A DNA stretch of 64,000 nucleotides from Brevibacillus reuszeri (GTDB lineage Bacteria; Bacillota; Bacilli; Brevibacillales; Brevibacillaceae): assembly GCF_001187725.1 (NCBI RefSeq), contig NZ_LGIQ01000005.1, positions 323,025 to 387,024 of the forward strand, read 5' to 3'. Under the pieces are notes generated by a model that saw nothing but the letters and a program-made list of their open reading frames with translations, did no database searches and was not told the DNA's origin. Made by a program: the position numbers and the translations under genes. How positions within the stretch are numbered: the stretch's first letter is position 1; each line of letters begins with the position of its first letter. This document shows, piece by piece, positions 37,210-46,667 of the stretch.

Positions 37210-39864
37210 TTGAGTCATTTTGTATTAATTGATGGAAACAGCGTTGCCAACCGGGCGTTTTATGCGCTTCCTTTGCTGTCCACTTCAGCAGGATTGCATA
37301 CCAACGCCGTGCTGGGCTTTACTACCATGCTTTTAAAAGTGCTGGAGGAAATGAAGCCTACACATATCATGGTTGCGTTTGATGCAGGGAAAGTCGTATT
37401 TCGCCATACCGAGTATGCCGAGTACAAAGGAGGGCGCAGCAAAACCCCACCTGAGCTTTCTGAACAGTTTCCGCTGATTCGGGAGCTTTTGGACGCCTTT
37501 GCGATAAAACGCTTCGAGCTGGAAGGCTATGAGGCGGACGATATTATTGGAACGCTGACAAAAGAAGCAGACCAGAAGGAATGGAAAACGACGGTCATTA
37601 CGGGTGACAAGGACATGCTCCAGCTCGTATCGGACCATGTTTCTGTTGCGTTGACCCGTAAAGGAGTCAGCGAGATTGAGCTGTACACGCCAGAAGAAAT
37701 TCAGGAAAAATACGGCTTGAAGCCGCTGCAAATTATTGATCTCAAAGGGCTGATGGGCGATTCCTCCGACAATATTCCGGGCGTGCCTGGAGTTGGGGAG
37801 AAAACTGCGCTGAAGCTTTTACATGAATACGGTTCAGTAGAAGAGGTTTTGGCAAATGTCGATCGGGTCTCCGGGAAAAAGCTCCAGGAGAACCTGCGTG
37901 AAAATGTCGACAAGGCAAACATGAGTAAAGCATTGGCAACGATTTTGCGAGAAGCACCAGTCGAGCTGGATGTGCAGCAGACGGAGTTCCCTGGCTATGA
38001 TGGTCTCGCCCTTAGCGATTTCTTTAAAAAGATGGAATTCAAATCGCTGCTCTCCAAAATCAAAGTAACGCAGGATATGAGCGAGAATGGAGAAGCAAGC
38101 GAGGCAACGCCGTTTGCTTTTGAAATCGTCACGGAGGAAACGACTGAAAAATACACGGATAAGCTGACGACCCCGATGGCTGTCTACATCGAAATGGATG
38201 GCGACAATTATCATCATGCGCCGATTCTTGGCTTTGGTATCGCGGCGGAAGGGACGACCCTGTACGTACCATGGGATGTAGCCAAGGAGTGGAAGGCACT
38301 CGGGTCCTGGCTGGCAGATGCGTCCAAGGAAAAATGGGTGTTTGACGGCAAGCGTGACACGGTTGGACTGGCTTGGCATGAGCTGCCCGTGGCTGGTATC
38401 GGCTTTGATGTTTATCTGGCCTCGTATCTTTTGAACGCGACCGAAAGCAATCATACGCTGGACAGCATTGCGAGCCAATATGCGCAGGTCAGAGTGAGAC
38501 CAGACGAAGACGTATACGGCAAAGGGGCAAAGCGACTCGTGCCGGAGACGGACGTGCTGAGCGAGCATGTGGCGCATAAAGCAGCAGCGATTTGGCAAAG
38601 TGTTCAGGTGTTGCGCGAGCAGCTTGTGGAGAATGAGATGGGATCGCTTCTAAACGATCTTGAAGCTCCCCTGAGCATGGTTCTGGCTCTCATGGAGAAG
38701 CAAGGCATCAAGGTCAATCGGGAGCGTCTCGAGCAGATGGGCGAGGAGCTGGATAGCAAGCTGGCGGACTTGACCACGCAAATATATGAACTCGCAGGCG
38801 GAGAACCTTTTAACATCAATTCACCGAAGCAGTTGGGCGAGATCTTGTTTGACCGACTGGCACTGCCTGTCTTGAAAAAAACAAAGACGGGTCCATCCAC
38901 GAGCGCAGACGTTTTGGAAAAGCTGGCACCGTATCACCCGATCATCGATGCCATTCTCACCTTCCGTCAGCTCGGCAAGCTGCGCTCTACGTATATTGAA
39001 GGCTTGACTAAAGAGATTCACACGAAGACGAGCAAGGTTCATACGCTCTACAATCAGGCGACAACGGCTACCGGCCGTCTGTCCAGCACGGACCCGAATC
39101 TGCAAAATATCCCGATTCGAATGGAGGAAGGCAGAAAGATCCGCGAAGCGTTTACCCCGTCTGAGGATGGCTGGTACATGCTTGCGGCTGACTACTCCCA
39201 AATCGAACTGCGTATTTTGGCGCATATTTCCGGTGACGAAAACCTGATCGATGCTTTCCGTAAAGGCATGGATATTCATACGCGCACCGCGATGGATGTA
39301 TTTGGCGTCAGCGAAGAGGACGTGACTTCCTTGATGCGTCGCCAAGCCAAGGCGGTTAACTTTGGTATCGTGTATGGAATCAGTGACTATGGTCTGTCGC
39401 AGAACCTGAACATTACTCGCAAGGAAGCTGCAGACTTCATCGAGCGATACTTCGACGTATTCGCAGGGGTGAAGCAGTGGATGGAAGAAATCGTGAAAGA
39501 GGCCAAGCAGGACGGCTATGTGACGACCTTGCTGCACCGCCGCCGCTACCTGCCAGATATCCGCAGCAGCAATTTCAACCTGCGGTCCTTTGCCGAGCGT
39601 ACCGCGATGAATACGCCGATCCAGGGAACAGCAGCAGATGTGATCAAGCTCGCAATGATTCGCATGCAGGAGGCACTGGTCGAAAAAGGACTTGCCAGCC
39701 GTATGCTTTTGCAGGTACACGATGAATTGGTCTTCGAGGTGCCGGAAGATGAACTGGAGATCATGCAGAAGCTGGTACCAGAGGTTATGGAGAGTGCGCT
39801 TGCGCTTAATGTCCCACTAAAGGTAGACGTCAATTACGGTCGCAGCTGGTATGAGGCAAAATAA
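37210..39864 (+). CDS. polA: DNA polymerase I
   Basis: 884 aa. The N-terminal 5' nuclease (~1-290) has TGDKDMLQLV and the GDSSDNIPGVPGVGEKTA helix-hairpin-helix. The 3'-5' exonuclease fold (~310-470) looks inactive: the D-x-E motif region reads YIEMDGDNYH, as in Bacillus polymerases. The polymerase domain has motif A DYSQIELRILAH (D661), O-helix RRQAKAVNFGIVYG near 710 and motif C VHDE (D838). TTG start, GAGAGGGG upstream. Fills gaps in repair and Okazaki fragments. Followed by mutM and coaE as in Bacillus. Confidence 0.97.
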   Translation: MSHFVLIDGNSVANRAFYALPLLSTSAGLHTNAVLGFTTMLLKVLEEMKPTHIMVAFDAGKVVFRHTEYAEYKGGRSKTPPELSEQFPLIRELLDAFAIKRFELEGYEADDIIGTLTKEADQKEWKTTVITGDKDMLQLVSDHVSVALTRKGVSEIELYTPEEIQEKYGLKPLQIIDLKGLMGDSSDNIPGVPGVGEKTALKLLHEYGSVEEVLANVDRVSGKKLQENLRENVDKANMSKALATILREAPVELDVQQTEFPGYDGLALSDFFKKMEFKSLLSKIKVTQDMSENGEASEATPFAFEIVTEETTEKYTDKLTTPMAVYIEMDGDNYHHAPILGFGIAAEGTTLYVPWDVAKEWKALGSWLADASKEKWVFDGKRDTVGLAWHELPVAGIGFDVYLASYLLNATESNHTLDSIASQYAQVRVRPDEDVYGKGAKRLVPETDVLSEHVAHKAAAIWQSVQVLREQLVENEMGSLLNDLEAPLSMVLALMEKQGIKVNRERLEQMGEELDSKLADLTTQIYELAGGEPFNINSPKQLGEILFDRLALPVLKKTKTGPSTSADVLEKLAPYHPIIDAILTFRQLGKLRSTYIEGLTKEIHTKTSKVHTLYNQATTATGRLSSTDPNLQNIPIRMEEGRKIREAFTPSEDGWYMLAADYSQIELRILAHISGDENLIDAFRKGMDIHTRTAMDVFGVSEEDVTSLMRRQAKAVNFGIVYGISDYGLSQNLNITRKEAADFIERYFDVFAGVKQWMEEIVKEAKQDGYVTTLLHRRRYLPDIRSSNFNLRSFAERTAMNTPIQGTAADVIKLAMIRMQEALVEKGLASRMLLQVHDELVFEVPEDELEIMQKLVPEVMESALALNVPLKVDVNYGRSWYEAK

Positions 39865-39909
39865 GCCCAGACAGAAAAGACAGCTCTAGCAGCGAGAGGA
39901 GGAGGCCAT

Positions 39910-40737
39910 ATGCCAGAATTACCTGAGGTAGAAACCGTCGTTCGGACACTTAAAGGGCTGGTATTGGGGAAAACAATCGAGCGAGTCAGTGTCTTTTTGC
40001 CCCGCATCATTCGTACGCCGGATGATGTGGAGGCATTTAAGGCGCATCTTGCTGGACAAACCATACAGGACATCACGCGACGTGCGAAATTCATTCAATT
40101 TTTTCTTGACCAGGACGTGCTCATCTCCCATTTGCGCATGGAAGGACGCTATGGGCTGTATCAGTACGATGAGCCGGTAGAAAAGCATACGCATGTCATA
40201 TTCCACTTTACGGACAAGACAGAGCTGCGCTATCGCGATGTTCGTCAGTTTGGCACGATGGATTTGTATCCGCGCGGGATGGAGACCAGCACGGGACCGC
40301 TCGCCAAGCTTGGTGTGGAACCACTTGAGGAGAGCTTCACAGCTGATGCTTTGAAGCGACTGTTAAAAGGACGTCCAACAAAAATTAAACCACTTCTTTT
40401 GAACCAGGAATGTATTGTAGGACTGGGGAATATTTATGTGGACGAGTCCCTTTTTAAAGCGGGGATCCATCCTGAGCGTCCTGCCGGGAAGCTGACGGGA
40501 AAACAGGTCATTTCACTACACCAAAGCATTGTTGCGACACTGTCTGAAGCAGTGGAGCAGGGCGGCAGCTCGATCAAGTCATATGTGAACGGACAAGGCG
40601 AGATGGGCATGTTTCAGCAATCGCTTCTGGTGTACGGCAGAAAAGAAGAGCCTTGTGTCAATTGTGGAACAGAAATTATCCGTTTTGTCGTGGGTGGTAG
40701 AGGGACACATATTTGCCCTCTTTGCCAGAAAAAGTAA
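39910..40737 (+). CDS. mutM: Formamidopyrimidine-DNA glycosylase (Fpg)
   Basis: 275 aa. Removes 8-oxoguanine and formamidopyrimidines. The N-terminus MPELPEVETV supplies the catalytic proline-glutamate; RRAKFIQFFL near 57 holds the conserved lysine; an H2TH region includes GLGNIYVDESLFKAGIHP; the C-terminal zinc finger is CVNC-x16-CPLC. The start follows GAGGAGGAGG. 45 bp after polA, in the polA-mutM-coaE repair/metabolism cluster. Confidence 0.96.
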   Translation: MPELPEVETVVRTLKGLVLGKTIERVSVFLPRIIRTPDDVEAFKAHLAGQTIQDITRRAKFIQFFLDQDVLISHLRMEGRYGLYQYDEPVEKHTHVIFHFTDKTELRYRDVRQFGTMDLYPRGMETSTGPLAKLGVEPLEESFTADALKRLLKGRPTKIKPLLLNQECIVGLGNIYVDESLFKAGIHPERPAGKLTGKQVISLHQSIVATLSEAVEQGGSSIKSYVNGQGEMGMFQQSLLVYGRKEEPCVNCGTEIIRFVVGGRGTHICPLCQKK

Positions 40738-40766
40738 AGAAGTACGATCGGGAGAGGAGGATGAAC

Positions 40767-41369
40767 ATGATATTAGGATTAACGGGCGGAATTGCTACTG
40801 GAAAAAGCACGGTGACAGCCATGCTCAGAGAACGTGGCATCCCAGTCATCGATGCTGACCAGATTGCTCGCGAGGTTGTCGAGCCAGGAAAGCCTGCTTA
40901 CGAAGCGATTGTCCGTCATTTTGGCCGTGATATTTTGCTTGAGGATGGTCAGATCGATCGTAAAAAACTGGGCGAAGTCGTTTTTTCAGACGAGTCCGAG
41001 CGTCAAAAACTGAATGCCATCGTTCATCCCGAGGTGCGGCGAGTCATGAGGCAAGAAGCGGAAGCAGCAGAAGCGAATGGTGAACAGATCGTATTTATGG
41101 ATATTCCGCTCTTGTATGAAAGCAAGCTGCAGTATTTGGTGGAGAAAATTGTCGTGGTCTATGCACCTGGCGACATGCAGCTGGCGCGAATGATGGAACG
41201 AGATGAGCTGGATGAAGAGCAGGCGAAGAAACGGCTGCGAGCGCAATTTCCCATTGATCAGAAGAAGCTCGAAGCGGACTTTTTGATTGATAATTCCCAG
41301 TCTCGCGAAGAAACACAACGTCAGGTGGAAGACTTATTGACTGTGATTCGCGCGGAGCCTGGATCATGA
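40767..41369 (+). CDS. coaE: Dephospho-CoA kinase
   Basis: 200 aa. Last step of coenzyme A synthesis. Starts MILGLTGGIATGKSTV with the P-loop at residues 6-14, then DADQIAREVVEPGKPA and a C-terminal DFLIDNS motif. ATG 40767 is six bases after AGGAGG; ATG 40761 abuts the site. The 3' end overlaps the lytic transglycosylase gene by 4 bp (ATGA), showing translational coupling. Confidence 0.94.
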   Translation: MILGLTGGIATGKSTVTAMLRERGIPVIDADQIAREVVEPGKPAYEAIVRHFGRDILLEDGQIDRKKLGEVVFSDESERQKLNAIVHPEVRRVMRQEAEAAEANGEQIVFMDIPLLYESKLQYLVEKIVVVYAPGDMQLARMMERDELDEEQAKKRLRAQFPIDQKKLEADFLIDNSQSREETQRQVEDLLTVIRAEPGS

Positions 41370-41929
41370 AATCAAGCCAACGGGCAGCGGTGATTTTGCT
41401 TGTTTTGATGAGTGTTTTTTTGCTGCTCAATACGCCCCTTGTTTGGAAGTGGATGTACCCGATCAAATTTCAAAACGAAATCGTGAGGGCATCTCAAAAA
41501 TTTCAGGTGGACCCTCATCTGATTCTCGCGGTGATCCGCTCCGAGAGTGGGTTCAAAACCGATCGTGTCTCGAAAAAGGGAGCAATAGGCCTGATGCAAA
41601 TCATGCCGGATACGGCTGAGTGGATTGTAAAACAGGCGAACCTGCGCCCGAGAGATAATCAATATTTATATGATCCGGTCATGAATATAGAGATTGGTAC
41701 GTGGTATTTGAATTTTTTGCTTACACGCTACGAGGGTGATGTCACCAAAGTCATTGCCGCCTATAATGCGGGCCCAGGAAAAGTAAGCGGCTGGCTGACT
41801 ACGGAGCAATGGAACGGACGCCGGGAGTCGATCGAGGATATTCCGTTCGGAGAGACTCGCTTGTACGTACAGCGCGTACTATATTATCATGATCGTTACA
41901 AAAACATTTACGACTTCCAATTGCACTAA
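41366..41929 (+). CDS. Membrane-anchored lytic transglycosylase (SLT family)
   Basis: 187 aa with one N-terminal membrane segment (residues 8-27). The SLT fold shows the catalytic glutamate in VIRSESGFKTD near 53, GAIGLMQIMPDTA near 68, and AAYNAGPGKVSGW near 128. Cuts peptidoglycan glycan strands, leaving anhydromuramic ends. B. subtilis has genes between coaE and gapB at the same place. ATGA overlap with coaE; terminator directly after. Confidence 0.9.
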   Translation: MKSSQRAAVILLVLMSVFLLLNTPLVWKWMYPIKFQNEIVRASQKFQVDPHLILAVIRSESGFKTDRVSKKGAIGLMQIMPDTAEWIVKQANLRPRDNQYLYDPVMNIEIGTWYLNFLLTRYEGDVTKVIAAYNAGPGKVSGWLTTEQWNGRRESIEDIPFGETRLYVQRVLYYHDRYKNIYDFQLH

Positions 41930-41968
41930 AGGCCGCTTCTCTTATTCAGGGGAAGCGGCTTTCGTCAT
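41930..41968 (+). terminator. Terminator after the transglycosylase gene
   Basis: AAGGCCGCTTC and GAAGCGGCTTT pair around a TCTTATTCAGGG loop. The T-run is short. Confidence 0.7.
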
Positions 41969-42121
41969 ATCGAGGTACTTGATCTGTGATAAGGATTTTT
42001 ACCTCTGTCAAAAGACATAGTTTAGCCAGGCATTCGCAGAGAATGGACAGCCTAGAGGAAAACACAATGAGCAAAATAGCAGGGGTAAATCGTCCAAATA
42101 TTTATTTTTCAGTAAAACACA

Positions 42122-42149
42122 TTGATAATTGTGTCATACTTATTATAAT
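42122..42149 (+). promoter_or_regulatory. gapB promoter with overlapping CcpN site
   Basis: TTGATA (42122-42127), 16 bp, TATAAT (42144-42149). Between them TGTGTCATACT (42130-42140) matches every position of the published CcpN motif TRTGHYATAYW. CcpN represses gapB and pckA during growth on glucose in B. subtilis, so the same logic is likely here. The ccpN gene is not in the window. Confidence 0.7.
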
Positions 42150-42194
42150 GAAGATAACAGATAAGCGTAGCTTAATTGCGAAAGGGGTTTCTAT

Positions 42195-43241
42195 ATGACA
42201 ATCAAAATTGCTATTAATGGTTTCGGCCGTATTGGACGCATGGTATTCCGCCGCGCTGTTCAAGACCCCAACATTGAAATCGTTGCAATCAATGCCAGCT
42301 ATCCAGCGGAGACGCTTGCCCATTTGTTGAAGTACGACACCATTCATGGACGCCTGCAGAATAAAGTGGAAGTACAAGACAACAAAATCCTCGTAGATGG
42401 CAAACCGACCATTGTTTTGTCTGATCGTGATCCGCTCAAGCTGCCTTGGGGAGAGCTCGGCGTAGAGATCGTAGTAGAAGCGACTGGCAAATTCAAAGAT
42501 CGCGAAGGTGCTGGCAAGCATCTGCAAAGCGGTGCGAAAAAAGTGGTTATCACTGCACCAGCAAAAGAAGAAGATGCAACCATCGTGATGGGTGTAAACG
42601 AAGGCATCTATGAGCATGCGAATCATCACATCGTCTCCAATGCTTCCTGCACAACCAATTGCCTCGCTCCAGTGGCAAAAGTGTTGAACGACGCATTCGG
42701 AATCGAGCAAGGCTTGATGACTACGATTCACTCACTCACAAACGACCAAGTAAACATCGACAATCCACATAAAGACCTGCGTCGTGCGCGTGCAGCAGGT
42801 GAATCCATCATTCCTACCACGACTGGTGCTGCTCGTGCGGTAGGAAAAGTATTGCCTGAGCTGAACGGCAAGCTCAACGGCTTCTCCCTGCGTGTACCTA
42901 CTCCTAACGTTTCTGTTGTGGACCTGGTTGTAAACACCAGGAAGCCAGTAACTGTTGAAGAAGTGAATCGTGTACTGCGCGAAGCGAGCGAAGACAGCAT
43001 GAAGGGTTACATTGAATTCTGCGAAGAGCCACTCGTATCGAGCGACTTTATCGGCAATGACAATTCCTCCATCATTGATGCTCTGTCTACGATGGTGATG
43101 GGTACAAACCAAGTGAAGGTGATCGCTTGGTACGATAACGAGTGGGGCTATTCCTGCCGTGTCGTTGATCTGGTGCGCCACGTATCCGAGATGCACAATC
43201 AATCCACACAAAAAGAAGCAGCTGCCGCAGGTGTAAACTAA
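42195..43241 (+). CDS. gapB: Glyceraldehyde-3-phosphate dehydrogenase, gluconeogenic type
   Basis: 348 aa. Rossmann start IKIAINGFGRIGRMVFR, catalytic cysteine in SNASCTTNCLAPV (C152), histidine in TTIHSLTNDQ, and C-terminal WYDNEWGYSCR. The segment NASYPAETLAHLLKYDTIHG resembles B. subtilis GapB rather than GapA, and the position after coaE and before nrdR is that of gapB. GapB runs in the anabolic direction, usually with NADP. Starts after GAAAGGGG. A CcpN site overlaps the promoter. Confidence 0.94.
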   Translation: MTIKIAINGFGRIGRMVFRRAVQDPNIEIVAINASYPAETLAHLLKYDTIHGRLQNKVEVQDNKILVDGKPTIVLSDRDPLKLPWGELGVEIVVEATGKFKDREGAGKHLQSGAKKVVITAPAKEEDATIVMGVNEGIYEHANHHIVSNASCTTNCLAPVAKVLNDAFGIEQGLMTTIHSLTNDQVNIDNPHKDLRRARAAGESIIPTTTGAARAVGKVLPELNGKLNGFSLRVPTPNVSVVDLVVNTRKPVTVEEVNRVLREASEDSMKGYIEFCEEPLVSSDFIGNDNSSIIDALSTMVMGTNQVKVIAWYDNEWGYSCRVVDLVRHVSEMHNQSTQKEAAAAGVN

Positions 43242-43254
43242 TTTTTTTGCACAA

Positions 43255-43297
43255 AAGGAAACACCCCCTTGCAAACGGAGCAAGGGGGTGTTTCCCT
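43255..43297. terminator. Bidirectional terminator between gapB and the HD-GYP gene
   Basis: GGAAACACCCCCTTGC and GCAAGGGGGTGTTTCC are 16-bp perfect arms with an AAACGGA loop, serving the two convergent genes. Confidence 0.92.
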
Positions 43298-43302
43298 ATG
43301 AT

Positions 43303-44433
43303 TTAGGAAGGGGTATCCTCAGACATACCACCGAGACTAAATAACTCATCATCTTCAAAGCCAACAATGAACAGCTTGATATTTTCTTTAAGATTCAAAT
43401 CGAATGGAGTGTGAACGTCGTTGCCGCGACCGTCCTTTAAAATTCGTACGATAGGGCGATGGGAATAGTCGGGATCGACTTTGGAGACGACTCCGATTTC
43501 CCCGGTGTTCAGGACGACGCTGCTTCCGATTGGGAAAATGGCGATATGCTTGATAAAGGCATTGACCAGCGTGTGCTCAAACAAATGACCGCCAGAACCG
43601 AGCAAATATTCAAGCGCGTCTTGAGGCATGTAGCGCTTTCTCCACGGGCGTGGGGAGGTCAGGGAATCATAAATGTCGCAAATACCAACGATCTGCGCAT
43701 ATTCATGAATTTGCTTACCCGAAAGCCCTTGCGGATAGCCACTTCCATTTAGCCGCTCGTGGTGCTGCAAACAGACATGTGCAGACAAAAGTGAGATGTC
43801 ATGCTGTTTTCTAAGCAGGTTAAAACCGAGCGTAGTATGCTGTTTGGCGATTTCCCGTTCTTCTTCGGTCCAACGCTCTTTCTTTTGGACCAGCTCTTCT
43901 GGTAAGCTGACTTTTCCGATATCATGCAGCATGGCGCCAACACCGAGCTGCATCAGCTGTGTCCGATTGTAGCCCAGAGACATGCCTACAGCAGTCGCCA
44001 GTACAGCTACGTTGACAGAATGATGATACAGCGATGGCGAGTGCGTAGAGATCGTTGTCAGATGTCCAACCATTTGCTTGTTTAGCATCAGGTCGTCCAG
44101 AATGGAGCTGAAGGCACGTTGAAAGTGAAGACCCATTTCTTTAAGTGAAATTTTCCGAGCCAATTTGTTTGAGTTGGTGATCTGCTTGATCGTCTTTTCG
44201 ATTGCCTCCACAGCGACTTGTCTGGTTTGCGGACGAATAACCTCTTCAACCACGATGTCTGCCGTGCGGGGATCATCAATGTAGACGGAATCAATGCCAG
44301 AACGCTCCAGTCCCCCAATCAGGCGCTCTGTGAGGAGCATCCCGACCCCTAGCAATACTTTGCCGTCTTCAGTGAAAACGGTACGGCCCAGCTTCATACC
44401 TGGCTGGACATGTCTTAAAGATACTAAACGCAT
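43303..44433 (-). CDS. HD-GYP domain phosphohydrolase
   Basis: 376 aa. The N-terminal ~100 residues (MRLVSLRHVQPGMKLGRTVF) form the DUF3391-like lead domain common in these proteins. HD-GYP from ~135: YHHSVNVAVLA, the HDIGK metal pair near 185, HHERLNGSGYP near 239 and the later DIYDSLTSPRPWR. HD-GYP enzymes degrade cyclic di-GMP, so this probably lowers its level. No sensory receiver is attached. ATG 44433 follows GGAGGG; the frame upstream to 44469 is unsupported. Confidence 0.9.
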   Translation of the reverse strand: MRLVSLRHVQPGMKLGRTVFTEDGKVLLGVGMLLTERLIGGLERSGIDSVYIDDPRTADIVVEEVIRPQTRQVAVEAIEKTIKQITNSNKLARKISLKEMGLHFQRAFSSILDDLMLNKQMVGHLTTISTHSPSLYHHSVNVAVLATAVGMSLGYNRTQLMQLGVGAMLHDIGKVSLPEELVQKKERWTEEEREIAKQHTTLGFNLLRKQHDISLLSAHVCLQHHERLNGSGYPQGLSGKQIHEYAQIVGICDIYDSLTSPRPWRKRYMPQDALEYLLGSGGHLFEHTLVNAFIKHIAIFPIGSSVVLNTGEIGVVSKVDPDYSHRPIVRILKDGRGNDVHTPFDLNLKENIKLFIVGFEDDELFSLGGMSEDTPS

Positions 44434-44570
44434 TCCAATCCCTCCAACAGTACCCATATTGTACTCCATTCGACTTATGCTTTAAATAGGTACAAGGATT
44501 GACTTGACTTATGAAGGGAAGATGAGGGACACTGTAGACAAGTATCGTAGGCATTGGAGTTGATTTTGAT

Positions 44571-45059
44571 ATGCGTTGTCCATTCTGCGAGTATAATGGG
44601 ACTAGAGTCCTAGATTCACGTCCTTTCAATAATAATAAATCCATTCGTCGTCGGCGCGAATGTGAACAATGTGAACGTCGTTTCACTACATTTGAAATGG
44701 TAGAGGAAACCCCTCTTTTAATTGTAAAAAAAGATGGCACCCGTGAAGAGTTCAATCGGGACAAGATTTTGCGGGGCTTGGTTCGCGCATGTGAAAAGCG
44801 GCCAGTACCACTGGAAGTATTGGAGCATGTCGTAAATGACATTGAAAAAGAGCTGCGCAGCTGCGGCCAAGCGGAGGTCCCCAGCAATGATGTCGGGGAA
44901 AAGGTCATGGAGCGTTTGTACCACGTAGATGAAGTGGCATACGTTCGTTTTGCCTCCGTTTATCGCCAGTTCAAGGATATCAATGTGTTTATGAAGGAAC
45001 TGGAGGAGCTTTTGGCTCAAGCTCGCAACAGCCATTCCCTCTTTCCGCCCAAGGAGTAA
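44571..45059 (+). CDS. nrdR: Ribonucleotide reductase repressor NrdR
   Basis: 162 aa. The zinc ribbon uses C3, C6, C31 and C34 (CPFC...CEQC), followed by an ATP-cone ([21 protein letters not shown]). Senses the dATP/ATP balance and represses nrd genes by binding paired NrdR boxes, which are present before nrdJ in this window. Position before dnaB matches B. subtilis ytcG. Weak ribosome site GGAG 11 bases before the ATG. Confidence 0.96.
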   Translation: MRCPFCEYNGTRVLDSRPFNNNKSIRRRRECEQCERRFTTFEMVEETPLLIVKKDGTREEFNRDKILRGLVRACEKRPVPLEVLEHVVNDIEKELRSCGQAEVPSNDVGEKVMERLYHVDEVAYVRFASVYRQFKDINVFMKELEELLAQARNSHSLFPPKE

Positions 45060-45211
45060 GGAGCGGCTGATTGATTCCCATATTTGTTCCCGCCTTGCTC
45101 TCGCGAATCACTCGCAGGAGCTTCTTTGGCTTTCCCACTGATTTAAACAGCGATTGCTTACGTGCCATGCTATAATAAGAGAATCGAGATTGGTCAGGAA
45201 GGAAAGAGCCG

Positions 45212-46660
45212 ATGCGTCGTTTAGTTTGGAACGAATTGTTGCCAAAGGATCGTTATGTGGTGCGAATAGTGAGACCGATCAGCTTTGCCGAGACAGGCTT
45301 TGTTACACAGCTGTATTTGCCGCTCATCGGCGTCGAGTCGTATTCGCTCTATCAATTGCTCGTCCATGGCGTACAGGAAATCAGTGCGGCTACGACCGAA
45401 GGGACACATCGCAGCTTGATGCTCACCACCTCCTTGTCGCTTGATCGGCTTTTGGATGCGCGTGAACGCTTGGAGGCGATGGGACTTTTAGAGGTACGCC
45501 GTCGCGAAAATCAGCAGCGTGATTACTACTATGAATATTTGGTGAAGCCGCCGCTTACTCCGAGCGAGTTTTTTGCCGATTATGTACTGTCACTGATGCT
45601 GTTAAACAAAATTGAAAATATCCGCTTCCAGCAGTTGCGACAGCTCTATGCTGACGTGCTCGGGAATCAGCTGGATCAGGAATATTCCAACGTCGAAAAT
45701 ATAACCAAGGATTTTCATGAAGTTTTTCAATCCTTGAAGCCGTCAGAATTAGAAGTCAAGAAGGGCTCCGAGAGAGAGCAATTTTTGACGGAAATGGAGA
45801 CGAGCTTTCCGCAGGCAGCTCTCAAATCGAACTATGAGGCGCAGGTGAACCATCCGCTCAGTGTCTCATCGTTACGTCTTTATTTGCCGGACAATGCAGA
45901 TTCAGCTAAAGTGCTGGATGGCAGCAGCATGGAGCTTTTGTACCAGTTGTGCCATTTTTATCAGCTGGATAGCTGGGGAATGGGCCAGGAGCTGCGTGAT
46001 TGGACGTTGTACAAGGCAGATCGGAGTCTGGATGGGGAAGTACTGCGCAAGCGCTTAGTTCAGCGCTACACGGAGGACAAGCTGTACCGCAATACACCAG
46101 CAGCTACAACTGGTGACGATGAGTGGGGGCCTGGCAGATTGCCCGAGCCAGGCAGTGAAGCATTTGTACGGGCCTGTCGCCTGTTGTCTCCTCTTGCCCT
46201 GTTGGAACGGGTAGTGGGCGGCAGAGTCAGCAAGGTGTTTCTGGATCGTGCGGAGACGCTTGTATTTGCTGATGGACTGCAGCCTGAGGTAGCCAATGCA
46301 TTGATTTTGCACACACTTGCCAGTATGCAGATGGAATTGCCAAAAGCGTATATGGAGACGATTCGCGATAGCTGGAAGGCCAAGCGGATTGCAACCGTAG
46401 ACGAGGCTGTGAAGCAAATCCTTGATCGGGCCGACCAGCGGGCACAGACCCAGGAGAAGACAAAAGGCAGCAAGAAGGAATCTGCCCCTGTGCGTCGGAA
46501 TGGTCGCGCTGTCCTGCAAGACAAGCTGCCAGCGTCAGTAGAGTGGCAATTGGCGCAAGAGAGCAGCGCAAATGAATCTACAAAAGGGAAACTCATATCA
46601 GATGATCCCGAACTGAGCAAGATGCTGGAATCATTACGCAAAAGACCGAAAGGAGAGTGA
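45212..46660 (+). CDS. dnaB: Replication initiation protein DnaB (Gram-positive helicase-loading type)
   Basis: 482 aa. Corresponds to B. subtilis DnaB (472 aa), a membrane-associated initiator that with DnaD and DnaI loads the DnaC helicase; not the E. coli DnaB helicase. The N-terminal winged helix covers ~20-115, including ESYSLYQLL, and a second DnaD/DnaB-like helical domain covers ~310-405. The C-terminus is a charged linker with KTKGSKKES. Starts after GGAAGGAAAGAG. Seven bp separate it from dnaI. Confidence 0.9.
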   Translation: MRRLVWNELLPKDRYVVRIVRPISFAETGFVTQLYLPLIGVESYSLYQLLVHGVQEISAATTEGTHRSLMLTTSLSLDRLLDARERLEAMGLLEVRRRENQQRDYYYEYLVKPPLTPSEFFADYVLSLMLLNKIENIRFQQLRQLYADVLGNQLDQEYSNVENITKDFHEVFQSLKPSELEVKKGSEREQFLTEMETSFPQAALKSNYEAQVNHPLSVSSLRLYLPDNADSAKVLDGSSMELLYQLCHFYQLDSWGMGQELRDWTLYKADRSLDGEVLRKRLVQRYTEDKLYRNTPAATTGDDEWGPGRLPEPGSEAFVRACRLLSPLALLERVVGGRVSKVFLDRAETLVFADGLQPEVANALILHTLASMQMELPKAYMETIRDSWKAKRIATVDEAVKQILDRADQRAQTQEKTKGSKKESAPVRRNGRAVLQDKLPASVEWQLAQESSANESTKGKLISDDPELSKMLESLRKRPKGE

Positions 46661-46667
46661 GTGCTAG

